Assembly (NCBI RefSeq): GCF_902143515.1
Contig: NZ_CABFVD010000001.1
Location: forward strand, 744,001-808,000
DNA length: 64,000 bases
Reading direction: 5' to 3'
Source of the DNA: Hathewaya massiliensis
Lineage (GTDB): Bacteria > Bacillota > Clostridia > Clostridiales > Clostridiaceae
This document shows positions 21,974-35,175 of this stretch, piece after piece. A program made the translations under genes and the position numbers. The notes under the pieces are model-generated. The model worked only from the letters and a program-made list of their open reading frames with translations. It was not told where the DNA came from and ran no database searches. Position 1 is the first letter of the stretch, and every line of letters begins with the position of its first letter.

Positions 21974-22652
21974 TGCGAACCACCTCATTTTTCGCAATTT
22001 CCCCATCTTCAATTCTAATTATCCTATCTGCCTGCTCTGCTATATTTAAATCATGGGTTATTAAAATTAAAGTTTGATGATATTTCTTTGCTGAATACCT
22101 TAAAAGTTCTATAACTTCCCTGCTGTTTTTACTATCCAAATTTCCAGTAGGCTCATCAGCTAAAATAATAGGTGGTTTATAAGCTAATGCCCTTCCTATA
22201 GATACTCTTTGTTGCTGTCCCCCAGACAATTGAGAAGGAATGTGTTTTCTTCTTTCCTTTAGATCTAATATCTCTAAAAGTTCTTCTAAATACTCTTTTT
22301 CTATTTCTATATTATCTAGCATAAGTGGAAGAGCAATATTTTCTTCTATATTTAATACAGGAATTAAGTTGTAAAATTGAAATATAAACCCTATATTTCT
22401 CCTTCTAAATACAGATAGCTTCTCCTCACTAAAAGAAAATATGTCATGATTATTTATAATAATCTTCCCTGATGTAGCCTTGTCTAGCCCTCCAAGTATA
22501 TGCAAAAGTGTACTTTTCCCTGATCCACTTGGTCCTACTATTGCAACGAATTCTCCTTTTTCAATAGAAATATTTATATTCTTAAGGGCTTCAACTTTAA
22601 GATCCCCTTTTCCATAAGTTTTACATAAATCAATAGTTCTTATAATTTCCAT
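21966..22652 (-). CDS. ABC transporter ATPase, LolD/MacB type
   Basis: 228 residues with all nucleotide-binding motifs: Walker A GPSGSGKST near 40, Q loop, signature LSGGQQQR near 138, Walker B ILADEPTGNLDS near 160, and the H loop (ITHD). It energises the FtsX-type permease encoded directly downstream. The start is placed at the ATG that follows GGGGGA by 8 nt; an ATG five codons earlier lies inside that site. It forms an operon with the permease and is probably regulated by the two-component system at 22896-24837. Confidence 0.94.
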   Translation of the reverse strand: MEIIRTIDLCKTYGKGDLKVEALKNINISIEKGEFVAIVGPSGSGKSTLLHILGGLDKATSGKIIINNHDIFSFSEEKLSVFRRRNIGFIFQFYNLIPVLNIEENIALPLMLDNIEIEKEYLEELLEILDLKERRKHIPSQLSGGQQQRVSIGRALAYKPPIILADEPTGNLDSKNSREVIELLRYSAKKYHQTLILITHDLNIAEQADRIIRIEDGEIAKNEVVRND

Positions 22653-22895
22653 GTAGTAATCCCCCATAACTTTTAATTTTTATAACTAGACATACTAATA
22701 TGCTATTCCTCTTTAAATTTTAAGAATCATAACATATATCTCTTATACAAAGGCTTCTAAACTTTCAAGGATAGTAAGAATACCATTTGAAATTAAGTAG
22801 TCTTTTTACAATTTAATAATACCAAATAAAGCTTACTTTTAAATGAATAGGAACCTTACAATTTAGTAAGATTCCTTAATTTATTACTTATTACA
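22653..22895. other. Spacer between histidine kinase and ABC ATPase
   Basis: No gene. A weak hairpin lies at 22850-22875 (GGAA-CTTAC/GTAAG-TTCC with one mismatch) just past the kinase stop, with only a broken T run after it on the minus strand. The transporter could therefore be read through from the kinase or have its own promoter. Confidence 0.4.
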
Positions 22896-24146
22896 TTAAA
22901 TAACTTCTTCTAAAAAGGTTATAATAAATTCTGTACCCTTATTCTCTTCGCTTTTGACTCTTATATCACCATTTTGCAATTGCATAATAGATTTAGATAA
23001 TGCAAGCCCTATACCCACACTATCAGATTTTTTAGATTTATTTCCTTTATAAAACCTCTCAAAAATATGAGGTATATCCTCCTTTAAAATCCCTTCGCCA
23101 TTGTCCTTAACAATAATTTCTTTAAAAATAGGGTTATTCTTAAAATAAATATCTATTTTCCCACTATATTCTGTATGTTCTATGGAATTTTTTATAATAT
23201 TACTCAATGCTTCTGCAGTCCAAAAACTATCATGTAAAACTATAATATCTTTATCATAATGAATTTTATAGGAAATATTTTTCTCTCTTATTTTTCCTTT
23301 TAAAATTTCTAAAGCCTCTAAAGTAGTATGAATAATAGATTCTTTTTCTAAATTAAACTCCAGAGCACCCGCTTCCAATTTAGCAAGTTTTAACAAGCTC
23401 TCAATAAGGTATTTCATTCTATTTAATTGTCTTTCACTATATGTACAAAGCTTTAAAACTTCATCTTTGTTGAATTCTTCCATGGATAAAATAATATCAT
23501 TATATACTTTTAAAGATGATAATGGAGTTTTTAATTGATGTGAAATATCAGAAAGTAAATTCTTAAGAAATACCTTTTCATTTTTTAGTTCATCTATATT
23601 CATTTTTAATCTCTTTCCCATTTCATTAAAGTTACTATTTAACCTTGAAAATGTACCTTCCTCTAAATAATCTAATGTTGAGTCAAAGTTTCCATCAATA
23701 AATTCTGTAGATACTTTTATTACTTTATCAAGTTTAAAATATATTTTCGAATAATTAATATGTATTATGATGAGAAAAAACATAAAAAATATAGATGTAA
23801 AACCTATAAACCTAATTTTAGTGTCTTTGTATATATCTTTATATAAAGGGATAAGTTCTAATTGTATACTTTCATTATAACCATATTTCTCTAAAACTTC
23901 TTTCCCTTTTATATACTCCTTCTCTGATATATTTTTTGTAATTAATTTAATTTCTTTATTTATATCTAAATTAGGATTTGAATAAATATTTCCTATAATA
24001 GCGGTATTATTAAATACAAGCATCTTTTTATAATTGTCTATTTCATAATTTATAATAAATGTGCCTATAATTATAAATAAAACATAAATAATAATAAATT
24101 GGCTTATTATCTTTTTAATTTCTGGATTTTTAATAACCTTAATCAT
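22896..24146 (-). CDS. Sensor histidine kinase of the ABC transporter locus
   Basis: 416 residues. Transmembrane segments at 12-33 and 112-131 enclose a ~78-residue extracellular loop. HAMP-like linker, HisKA with H203 in DISHQLKTPLSS, and HATPase with N, G1 and G2 boxes follow. The extracellular loop argues against the loop-less BceS class that senses through its transporter. Its ATG overlaps the regulator stop by 8 bp (ATGATTAA). It likely phosphorylates the regulator at 24139; the signal is unknown, and a cell-envelope antibiotic or peptide is the best guess from the transporter type. Confidence 0.93.
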   Translation of the reverse strand: MIKVIKNPEIKKIISQFIIIYVLFIIIGTFIINYEIDNYKKMLVFNNTAIIGNIYSNPNLDINKEIKLITKNISEKEYIKGKEVLEKYGYNESIQLELIPLYKDIYKDTKIRFIGFTSIFFMFFLIIIHINYSKIYFKLDKVIKVSTEFIDGNFDSTLDYLEEGTFSRLNSNFNEMGKRLKMNIDELKNEKVFLKNLLSDISHQLKTPLSSLKVYNDIILSMEEFNKDEVLKLCTYSERQLNRMKYLIESLLKLAKLEAGALEFNLEKESIIHTTLEALEILKGKIREKNISYKIHYDKDIIVLHDSFWTAEALSNIIKNSIEHTEYSGKIDIYFKNNPIFKEIIVKDNGEGILKEDIPHIFERFYKGNKSKKSDSVGIGLALSKSIMQLQNGDIRVKSEENKGTEFIITFLEEVI

Positions 24147-24837
24147 GTTTTTCCCCCTCTAACCTATAACCAAATCTTCTTACAGTTAATATTAATTTAG
24201 GTTCACTTGGATTGTCCTCTATTTTTTCTCTAAGCCTACGAATATACACAGACAATGTATTGTTATCCACAAATTCACCATAAACATCCCACAACTGTTG
24301 AAAAATTTGATTTCTTGTTAAAACTTGATTAGGATTTTGCATGAAAAATAAAAGCAATTTGTATTCCACTGAAGTTAAACATACTTCTTCCTCATTTTTA
24401 TAAACCTTCGCCTGTTTTAAATCTAATCTTATATTATGTTTTTTAATAATATCCTTATTTTCTTCCTTTTTAATATTACCCTTTCTTCTTAAGACTGCTT
24501 TAATTCTAGCTATCAATTCCTTTACTCCAAAGGGTTTTGTTATGTAGTCATCTGCTCCTAAGTCTAATCCTAGAACAATATTAACTTCATCATCACAAGC
24601 AGTTAAAAAAATTATAGGTAAATCACTTCTATTTCTAACCTCTCTACAAAAATCATATCCATTTCCATCTGGAAGAGTTATATCTAAGAGTATTAAATCT
24701 ATGGAATTATTATTTAATACTTCTCTACCCCCTTTTAAATCTTCACCTCTACTAACTGTAAATCCCTCTTTTTTTAAGGCATATTCGATTCCTAATGCTA
24801 AACCATCATCATCCTCAATTAGTAAGATTTTTTCCAC
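24139..24837 (-). CDS. OmpR-family response regulator of the ABC transporter locus
   Basis: 232 residues. The receiver has E8/D9/D10, phosphoacceptor D52 (LDITLP) and KPF near 103; the C-terminal winged helix ends RRFGYRLEGE. The start is GTG, with AGGGGAG 8 nt upstream. First gene of the kinase pair and coupled to it by overlap. Probable target: the ABC operon at 19307-22652, by analogy with Bce- and Van-type loci. The family A repeat lies directly upstream, so the repeat is close to or inside the promoter region. Confidence 0.93.
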   Translation of the reverse strand: MEKILLIEDDDGLALGIEYALKKEGFTVSRGEDLKGGREVLNNNSIDLILLDITLPDGNGYDFCREVRNRSDLPIIFLTACDDEVNIVLGLDLGADDYITKPFGVKELIARIKAVLRRKGNIKKEENKDIIKKHNIRLDLKQAKVYKNEEEVCLTSVEYKLLLFFMQNPNQVLTRNQIFQQLWDVYGEFVDNNTLSVYIRRLREKIEDNPSEPKLILTVRRFGYRLEGEKHD

Positions 24838-24875
24838 TTTTAATCTCCCCTATTTATTCTTATATTTATTATCCT

Positions 24876-25027
24876 TTATCCAGGACTATCCGCTCTAATA
24901 CTCCAATCGCACTCTGTGAAACTACTACTCCAATCGCACTCTGTGAAAACCATTCCTACCAAACCGAAGATTTGGACTCTCTGCCTTTCTTTAAAGTTGG
25001 AGAAGATTCGACTATGTGCCTGGATAA
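24876..25027 (+). repeat. Family A intergenic repeat with internal duplication and terminal inverted repeat
   Basis: 152 bp. The ends TTATCCAGG and CCTGGATAA are perfect inverted repeats. A 21 bp unit (CTCCAATCGCACTCTGTGAAA) occurs twice at 24901 and 24928, a duplication missing from the other copies. The centre has CCAAACCGAAGATTTGG, the hairpin found intact in the 48018 copy. Confidence 0.75.
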
Positions 25028-25089
25028 ATATTTCTAAAGTATAACTACTTTTATAACTTATATAATCATTATATACTAAATTTTTGCAT

Positions 25090-25127
25090 AAAAAAAAACA
25101 AGTTATGAATTTCTTCATAACTTGTTT
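25090..25127 (-). terminator. Terminator of rRNA operon 2
   Basis: AACAAGTTATGAA pairs with TTCATAACTTGTT around a 3 nt loop, followed on the minus strand by a run of T. It is adjacent to the tRNA-Ala 3' end. Confidence 0.9.
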
Positions 25128-25203
25128 TGGTGGAGATAAAGGGATTTGAACCCTTGACCCCCTGCGTGCAAGGCAGGTGCTCTCCCAGCTGAGCTATACC
25201 CCC
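25128..25203 (-). tRNA. tRNA-Ala (TGC)
   Basis: 76 nt with encoded CCA. Acceptor GGGGGTA with TATCTCC (G-T pairs), anticodon loop CTTGCAC (TGC). Last gene of rRNA operon 2. Confidence 0.96.
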
Positions 25204-25208
25204 AAATA

Positions 25209-25285
25209 TGGTGGATCATCAGGGACTCGAACCCCAGACCTACCGGTTATGAGCCGGTTGCTCTAACCAACTGAGCTAATGATCC
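25209..25285 (-). tRNA. CAT-anticodon tRNA, probably tRNA-Ile2 (lysidine type)
   Basis: 77 nt with CCA and anticodon CAT in GGCTCATAACC. The body (TTAGCTCAGTTGGTTAGAGC, T arm GGTTCGAGTCC) resembles Bacillus tRNA-Ile2 rather than the elongator tRNA-Met, for which a clear gene exists at 48223. It lacks initiator features. It would then need TilS, encoded at 43879, to read AUA. An elongator-Met identity cannot be excluded by eye. Confidence 0.65.
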
Positions 25286-25292
25286 GTATTTA

Positions 25293-25408
25293 CCTGGCGA
25301 CGTCTTACTCTCCCACAGGGCTTCCCCTGCAGTACCATCAGCGCTATAAAGCTTAACTTGCCTGTTCGGTATGGGAAGGAGTGTTACCTTTACGCCATTG
25401 CCACCAGA
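25293..25408 (-). rRNA. rrf: 5S ribosomal RNA, operon 2
   Basis: 116 nt, same core as operon 1 but with five substitutions in its first ~25 nt and none seen elsewhere. Two of them turn pairs of helix I into a G-U wobble and an A-C mismatch, because the 3' arm is unchanged. Confidence 0.95.
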
Positions 25409-25516
25409 TGCTGATTTACAGAAATCTGTGATTTCGTTTTAAATCAGTACTCATCAGCTTCGCTGAGGAGTTTCCTTAGAGAGATGTTCTCTCAAAATTG
25501 CACAATGAATATTATT
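25409..25516 (-). other. Operon 2 23S-5S spacer with inserted hairpins
   Basis: 108 nt, against 41 nt in operon 1. The extra ~68 nt consists of a hairpin around CTGATTT/AAATCAG and a second one at 25449-25477 (ACTCATCAGC loop GCTGAGGAG, then TTTCCTT) whose arms are identical to the leader hairpin of both operons. The 3' arm of the 23S processing stem is retained. Confidence 0.75.
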
Positions 25517-30178
<4,662 letters not shown>

Positions 30179-30439
30179 AAGATGATACTAGAAACTTGTT
30201 TCGTGTAGCATCTTACTCATCAGCGCTAGCTGAGGAGTTTCCTTTTAGCTTATTTACATAAACTATAAAGGTTTTAGCTATACAAACCAGTTTTCTTAAT
30301 TTGAGTTTATCCACTTGCTCAAGCATTTTACTGACTTGAACTTGTTTCTTTATTTCTTTTCTTTTTCTCAAAAGAATGCGAGTTCTTTTATCTTACTCTG
30401 TTTAATTTTCAAAGTTCAATTGATTTAAATTACTTTTAC
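30179..30439 (-). other. Operon 2 rRNA leader
   Basis: Near-identical to the operon 1 leader up to about 30414 (one visible change, near 30287), including the 16S stem arm (30392-30409) and the ACTCATCAGC/GCTGAGGAG hairpin. The sequence diverges just past the boxA-like CTTTGA toward the promoter. Confidence 0.75.
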
Positions 30440-30468
30440 ATATTATCACTTGCTTTTAACTTTGTCAA
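30440..30468 (-). promoter_or_regulatory. Promoter of rRNA operon 2
   Basis: Minus strand: TTGACA (30463-30468), 17 bp spacer, TAATAT (30440-30445). As in operon 1, an inverted repeat with an A-tract centre (AACATT/AATGTT) touches the -35 box, though its sequence is different. Confidence 0.9.
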
Positions 30469-30770
30469 CATTTTTTTTAATGTTTTTTGTTTTCCAAAGA
30501 AGCGATGTACTTATAATAACACTATAGAATACAATTGAGAATCATAAAAAACAACTTTAACTGAAATTAAATTTAACTTTCTATAATTTTCTCCATTTTT
30601 CTAAATTATTTATATATAGATACACAAGGATAAGTTTCCATCACTTCATTGTTATTAGATATTTTAACTATGATATATATACATGCTTATATGTGTTTTT
30701 ATACTAATATTTGCACAAGAAAAAATGTGAATTATTAAGGTAATAAACTTGTGATAAAGTGATTTTTATA
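30469..30770. other. Upstream flank of rRNA operon 2
   Basis: No gene. It holds a block (30581-30645) resembling the flank of operon 1, and at its right end the 48 bp motif copy 2. Confidence 0.4.
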
Positions 30771-30793
30771 TTAAGATTTTTCCCTAATACAAC
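30746..30793 (+). repeat. 48 bp dispersed motif, copy 2, running into ppsR
   Basis: 38/48 identical to 60583-60630, including the exact end CTAATACAAC. Its right half lies over the last seven codons and the stop of ppsR. Confidence 0.55.
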
Positions 30794-31571
30794 CTAATAT
30801 AATTAAAGCTGTATCTTCTATAGCCCTTTTAGTTACGTCTATAGTTTTGCACCTAAGTCTTTTCATTACCTTATCTGAAAAATCAAGTTCTTCTAAAATT
30901 CTCTCATCATTAGCATATTCTACTCCTGTAAGTGCCCTTTCAAACTTATCTAACCTTCTTTTCCTTATCTCTATTAATCTTAATGGATCAATAACTAACC
31001 CAAAAATTTTTCCTCTTTCAACCTCAAAAAGTTCTTTAGGTAATTCTATCTCTGGTATTAGTGGAATATTAATAGCCTTAATGCCTTTATTAGCTAAATA
31101 CATACATAAAGGTGTTTTAGATGTTCTTGAAAGTCCTACTAAAACTACATCTGCATTTTTTATTCCTGAATAGTCTTTACTATCATCATACCTAATAGCA
31201 AACTCCATGGCCTCAATTCTCTTATAGTATATCTCATCTGTTTTCCATATAGCTCCTGGATTATATGATGGATATGTATTTAGCAAAGTTGAAGCTACGT
31301 TAATTATAGGTCCTAGTACATTGATGATATTTATATTATTTTCAATGCACTTTTGTGTAAGATATTCTCTAACATTTACAGTTATGATTGTAGAAACAAC
31401 CATACATTTTTTACTGCTTTTTAAAGTTTCCATTACATGTTCTACCTCTTCTAAGGTCTTTACATAAGAAAGTCTCTTTACATGTACATCCTTAAATTGA
31501 CTAGATACGGCAATAGATACCTGTTCTGCAGTTTCTCCTATGGAATCCGAAATTGCAAATATAGTTAACAT
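30771..31571 (-). CDS. ppsR: PPDK regulatory protein (kinase / Pi-dependent pyrophosphorylase, DUF299)
   Basis: 266 residues, full length for the family. The protein inactivates pyruvate phosphate dikinase (or PEP synthase in enterics) by ADP-dependent threonine phosphorylation and reverses this with phosphate. Visible: N-terminal [10 protein letters not shown] block (8-17) and the P-loop-like GLSRTSKTP near 147-155. In a fermentative Clostridium PPDK is the likely partner; its gene is not in this window. The ATG follows GGGAGGAA. It sits alone between rRNA operon 2 and murD. The last few codons overlap a dispersed motif, so the C-terminus may be species-specific. Confidence 0.92.
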   Translation of the reverse strand: MLTIFAISDSIGETAEQVSIAVSSQFKDVHVKRLSYVKTLEEVEHVMETLKSSKKCMVVSTIITVNVREYLTQKCIENNINIINVLGPIINVASTLLNTYPSYNPGAIWKTDEIYYKRIEAMEFAIRYDDSKDYSGIKNADVVLVGLSRTSKTPLCMYLANKGIKAINIPLIPEIELPKELFEVERGKIFGLVIDPLRLIEIRKRRLDKFERALTGVEYANDERILEELDFSDKVMKRLRCKTIDVTKRAIEDTALIILGCIREKS

Positions 31572-31859
31572 ACATTTCCTCCCATCTAATTTATTGAACT
31601 TCCCTTAATTTATTTATAATTAAGTATTAGCTTATTACCCTATCCATGCTTCTTATTTACTTCCCCCCGGAACTGATGATTACCACTCACTTCTATTATT
31701 TATAGATAAATTTTTTTAACTTAAAATAATAGAAGTGAGTTATTTTTATAAATCTACAATAGCTTATTTAATTAAAGATAAGGGATTATACTAATAGAGT
31801 TATAAGTAGTGTATTTTTATTTATATATTAAATATTAAATATTGAATTTTAAAATTAAT
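31572..31859. other. Spacer between ppsR and murD with a long hairpin and a C-rich tract
   Basis: Contains a perfect 17 bp inverted repeat (31685-31701 with 31724-31740, 22 nt loop). A T-rich tail follows on the plus strand only. A C-rich stretch (CTTCCCCCCGG) lies near 31665. See the second small-RNA candidate. Confidence 0.5.
31627..31750 (+). ncRNA. Weak candidate plus-strand small RNA
   Basis: TTGAAC (31594-31599) and TATAAT (31615-31620) are separated by only 15 bp. A ~120 nt segment with a CCCCCC run follows and ends in the 17 bp hairpin plus TATTTTTAT. No plus-strand gene follows. Alternatives: a 3' structure of the murD message, or a leader of ppsR. Confidence 0.25.
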
Positions 31860-33242
31860 TTACTTTAAATTCTCTACAAGTTCTTTAAACTTATTTCCCC
31901 TTACTTCAAAATTAGGGAACATATCAAAACTTGCACAAGCAGGTGATAGCACAACTGTATCTCCAGTTTTTGCAACTTTCATACTCTTTTCCACGGCTTC
32001 TTCTAAAGAATTCACCATATAAATTGATATGTTAAGCTTTTTCTCTTCTATTATCTTTTCAAAAACAGCTTTAATCTTCTCTCGAGTCGTTCCTAATAAA
32101 ATTAAACTTTTAATTTTATCATATCCGTTTTCAGCTAAAGGCTCAAAAGGGATTTGTTTATCATATCCACCTGCTATTAATATTACAGGACTATGAAAGG
32201 ATGAAATTGTAGCTAAGGTTCTAGTTGGGCTAGATCCTATGGAATCATTGTAATATCCTACCCCATTAACCTCTTTAATAAACTCATTTCTATGATGAAC
32301 CCCCTTAAAACTAGTGGCTACTTTTTTCATTGTTTCCTTTGATACTTCTCCTTGTACAGCTAGGAAAGCAGTTAAATAATTTTCTATATTATGCATTCCT
32401 CTTATAATTATATCTTTTCCATTACAAACCTCTTCGCCATCTAAATACAATACTCCATCTTTGTAATAAGCTCCATTCTCTAATTGTCTCTTACTACTAA
32501 ATAACTTGACCGTACCTTTTTCTTCTCCTAAGAAGGAGTAAGTTATATCATTTTCCCTATTTAATATAAGTAGGTCTTTACTATGTTGATACTTAAATAT
32601 ATTCTTTTTAGAATGGACATATTCTTCCATTCCTTTATGCATATCTAAATGATTAGGACTTAAATTTGTAACTACAGCCACTTCAGGAGATACATTCATT
32701 GTCATAAGTTGAAAACTAGAAAGTTCTATAACAACTTTATCCTCTGGTTTTATTTCTTCTATCTTAGAAAACAATGGAGTTCCTATGTTTCCTCCAACCC
32801 AAGTCTTATATCCTTGTGTTTTTAACATATTATATATTAAGGTAGTAGTTGTAGTTTTTCCATCACTACCTGTAACCCCATATATTTTAGCTGGACAATA
32901 TCTTACAAACTCCTCCATTTCAGAAGTTATATAACTTCCAGATTCCTTAGCTTTTACAAAAGCTTCATTATCTATTCTCATAGAAGGTGACTTAAAAATT
33001 ACATTAAAAGGAGTTAGATCATCTAAATAACTCTCTCCTAATTTTAAATTCACACCCCTTCTTTTAAAATCTACTAATAAACTTTCATCCAACTTATCTT
33101 CTGTTTTTTTATCTAGCGCTGTTATTTTAGCTCCTAAATCTAATAAAAAATATATAAGAGGCACGTTACTAACTCCGATGCCAACAACTCCTACTTTTTT
33201 ATCTTTTATAAAAGTTTTAAATTCTGAAAAATTCTTTTTCAT
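31860..33242 (-). CDS. murD: UDP-N-acetylmuramoylalanine--D-glutamate ligase
   Basis: 460 residues. Cytoplasmic Mur ligase that adds D-Glu to UDP-MurNAc-L-Ala in peptidoglycan synthesis. Domains: N-terminal Rossmann-like UDP-binding (VGIGVSN near 19), central ATPase with [12 protein letters not shown] near 120-131, and C-terminal domain with a GGYDK motif near 358. Length is normal for MurD. The ATG follows GGAGGCG. It stands outside any mur/fts cluster, next to ppsR and glyS. Confidence 0.95.
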   Translation of the reverse strand: MKKNFSEFKTFIKDKKVGVVGIGVSNVPLIYFLLDLGAKITALDKKTEDKLDESLLVDFKRRGVNLKLGESYLDDLTPFNVIFKSPSMRIDNEAFVKAKESGSYITSEMEEFVRYCPAKIYGVTGSDGKTTTTTLIYNMLKTQGYKTWVGGNIGTPLFSKIEEIKPEDKVVIELSSFQLMTMNVSPEVAVVTNLSPNHLDMHKGMEEYVHSKKNIFKYQHSKDLLILNRENDITYSFLGEEKGTVKLFSSKRQLENGAYYKDGVLYLDGEEVCNGKDIIIRGMHNIENYLTAFLAVQGEVSKETMKKVATSFKGVHHRNEFIKEVNGVGYYNDSIGSSPTRTLATISSFHSPVILIAGGYDKQIPFEPLAENGYDKIKSLILLGTTREKIKAVFEKIIEEKKLNISIYMVNSLEEAVEKSMKVAKTGDTVVLSPACASFDMFPNFEVRGNKFKELVENLK

Positions 33243-33448
33243 CTAAATTTTCGCCTCCAAATTAAATTTTCTATAAAAAACTTCTTCTCAATTTATATTA
33301 TACACACTTTTTTAAATTCTGTAACATTAAGTAATATAATTGTATACTAAGTTCTTTTAAATGCAGTTGTAACTTTCTGAAAAATATTAATAAAAAAACT
33401 TTTTGACTTAATATTGCAAAATTCGACTTAATATGATATTATAATCAT
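33243..33448. other. Upstream region of murD and of the small-RNA candidate
   Basis: No gene. It holds a 10 bp direct repeat GACTTAATAT at 33405-33414 and 33425-33434 (20 bp period, two helical turns), overlapping the candidate plus-strand promoter (TTGCAA 33414-33419, 17 bp, TATTAT 33437-33442). Confidence 0.5.
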
Positions 33449-33581
33449 GTGCCGTAAAGAAATGATATAGATAATTCCCCAAGTATAGGTTAATCATTGA
33501 CATATCCCATAATTATCATAAATAAAATAACAACCCCATGATTAACCCCTTTTAAACCGGATATAAATCCGGTTTTTTTTT
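33449..33581 (+). ncRNA. Candidate small regulatory RNA with C-rich single-stranded loops
   Basis: About 133 nt on the plus strand between two minus-strand genes. It has its own promoter (TTGCAA, 17 bp, TATTAT), an internal perfect 10 bp stem (GGTTAATCAT with ATGATTAACC, about 45 nt loop), and a strong terminator (AACCGGAT/ATCCGGTT and eight T, 33555-33581). Four unpaired C-rich stretches (TTCCCCAA, ATCCCAT, ACCCCATG, ACCCCTTTT) could pair with GGGG-type ribosome binding sites, as in several Gram-positive sRNAs. It has no coding potential. Family not recognised; not obviously 6S RNA. Confidence 0.5.
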
Positions 33582-33645
33582 ATGTTTTTTTCAATACTTT
33601 ATGGTTTTACATACATTAATATACATTAATTTATATTTTAATAAT

Positions 33646-33677
33646 AAAAAAAGCTAGAATGCATCTAGCTTTTTTTA
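33646..33677 (-). terminator. Terminator of glyS
   Basis: AAAGCTAGA pairs with TCTAGCTTT around a short loop, with A and T runs on both sides, so it can work in both directions. It lies about 40 bp past the glyS stop. Confidence 0.85.
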
Positions 33678-33716
33678 TTATTATTTAAATTAAATAAATT
33701 TTATTTTAAAGTACAA

Positions 33717-35108
33717 TTAAAATTGCAATTTTTCTTCTATAAAACTTTCTAGCTTATCTATATCTATTCTTATTTGCTCCATAGTATCTCTATCTCTTAC
33801 TGTTACTTGATTATCTTCTAGAGTATCAAAGTCAATTGTTATACAATAAGGAGTTCCAATTTCATCTTGTCTTCTATACCTTTTTCCTATACTTCCAGTA
33901 TCATCATAATCCACATTAAACTTTCCCCTAAGCACTGAATAAACCTCATCAGCTTTTTCAGATAATTTCTTAGAAAGAGGAAGTATAGCTGCTTTAAATG
34001 GTGCTAAAGCTGGGTGTAAATGCATTACTACTCTACTGTCATCATTGTCAAGTTCCTCTTCATCATAGGCATCTACTAAAAATGCAAGAGCTACTCTGTC
34101 TGCACCTAAAGATGGTTCTATGCAGTATGGCACATATTTTTCATTAGTTACTGGATCCATATAACTTAAATCAACGCCTGAATGATCCATATGTTTTTTA
34201 AGGTCATAATCTGTTCTATCTGCAATACCCCATAATTCTCCCCATCCAAATGGGAATAGGTATTCTATATCTGTAGTAGCATTACTATAGAAAGATAATT
34301 CTTCTGCTTCATGATCTCTATATCTTACATTGTCTTTATTTAAGCCTAGATTAAATAAAAAATCTAAACAATATTTTTTCCAGTATGCAAACCATTCTAA
34401 ATCTGTGCCTGGCTTGCAGAAAAACTCAAGCTCCATTTGTTCAAATTCTCTAGTTCTAAAAGTAAAATTACCAGGTGTTATTTCATTTCTAAAAGACTTT
34501 CCTATTTGACCAATACCAAATGGAATCTTCTTTCTACTAGCTCTTTGAACTGATCTAAAATTAACAAAAATTCCTTGTGCAGTTTCTGGTCTTAAATATA
34601 TTTCAGCTTTACTGTCTTCTGTTATTCCTTGGAAAGTCTTAAACATTAGATTAAACTTTCTTATATCAGTGAAATTCTTTTTACCGCAATTAGGGCACGC
34701 TATTTCATGCTCTTTTATATATTTTTCGTATTCTTCATTGGACCATCCATCTGCTGAAGCAACTTCTGCTCCTTGTGATGTCATATAGTCTTCTATGATT
34801 TTATCCGCTCTAAATCTAGACTTACAATCCTTACAATCCATTAAGGGATCTGAAAAATTTCCTAAGTGTCCTGAGGCAACCCATGTTTCTGGATTCATTA
34901 AAATGGCACAGTCTAATCCTACATTGTAAGGGCTTTCTTGTATAAATTTCTTCCACCATGCTTTTTTAACATTGTTTTTAAATTCAACTCCTAATGGGCC
35001 GTAGTCCCATGTGTTAGCTAATCCACCATATATCTCTGAACCCTGAAATATAAATCCTCTTGTTTTGCAAAGTCCTACTATTTTATCCATAGTTTTTTCT
35101 ACAGCCAT
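33717..35108 (-). CDS. glyS: Glycyl-tRNA synthetase, homodimeric class II type
   Basis: 463 residues. Charges tRNA-Gly. Class II motif 2 ([19 protein letters not shown] region) and motif 3 ([10 protein letters not shown]) are visible, with the C-terminal anticodon-binding domain after about 350. Two C-x2-C pairs occur in the insertion (CKDC near 91 and CPNC near 138). This is the single-chain alpha2 enzyme used by clostridia, not the two-subunit form. The ATG follows GGAGGAG. It is downstream of lysS after 108 bp containing a hairpin, so the two synthetases may share a transcript. No T-box leader is seen. Confidence 0.96.
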   Translation of the reverse strand: MAVEKTMDKIVGLCKTRGFIFQGSEIYGGLANTWDYGPLGVEFKNNVKKAWWKKFIQESPYNVGLDCAILMNPETWVASGHLGNFSDPLMDCKDCKSRFRADKIIEDYMTSQGAEVASADGWSNEEYEKYIKEHEIACPNCGKKNFTDIRKFNLMFKTFQGITEDSKAEIYLRPETAQGIFVNFRSVQRASRKKIPFGIGQIGKSFRNEITPGNFTFRTREFEQMELEFFCKPGTDLEWFAYWKKYCLDFLFNLGLNKDNVRYRDHEAEELSFYSNATTDIEYLFPFGWGELWGIADRTDYDLKKHMDHSGVDLSYMDPVTNEKYVPYCIEPSLGADRVALAFLVDAYDEEELDNDDSRVVMHLHPALAPFKAAILPLSKKLSEKADEVYSVLRGKFNVDYDDTGSIGKRYRRQDEIGTPYCITIDFDTLEDNQVTVRDRDTMEQIRIDIDKLESFIEEKLQF

Positions 35109-35175
35109 ATAAACTCCTCCGTTCTTGAATAAAATTCTTTATATAACTTTTCTTGTAAAAGTTTCTAATTGGAGA

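Noticed and set aside
25409-25477. Insertion sequence in the operon 2 23S-5S spacer
   Set aside because: The extra ~68 nt has no transposase, no target duplication and is made of two hairpins, one copied from the rRNA leader.
33449-33581. Identification of the small-RNA candidate as 6S RNA
   Set aside because: It is short (~133 nt) and lacks the long closing stem with a central bubble that resembles an open promoter.
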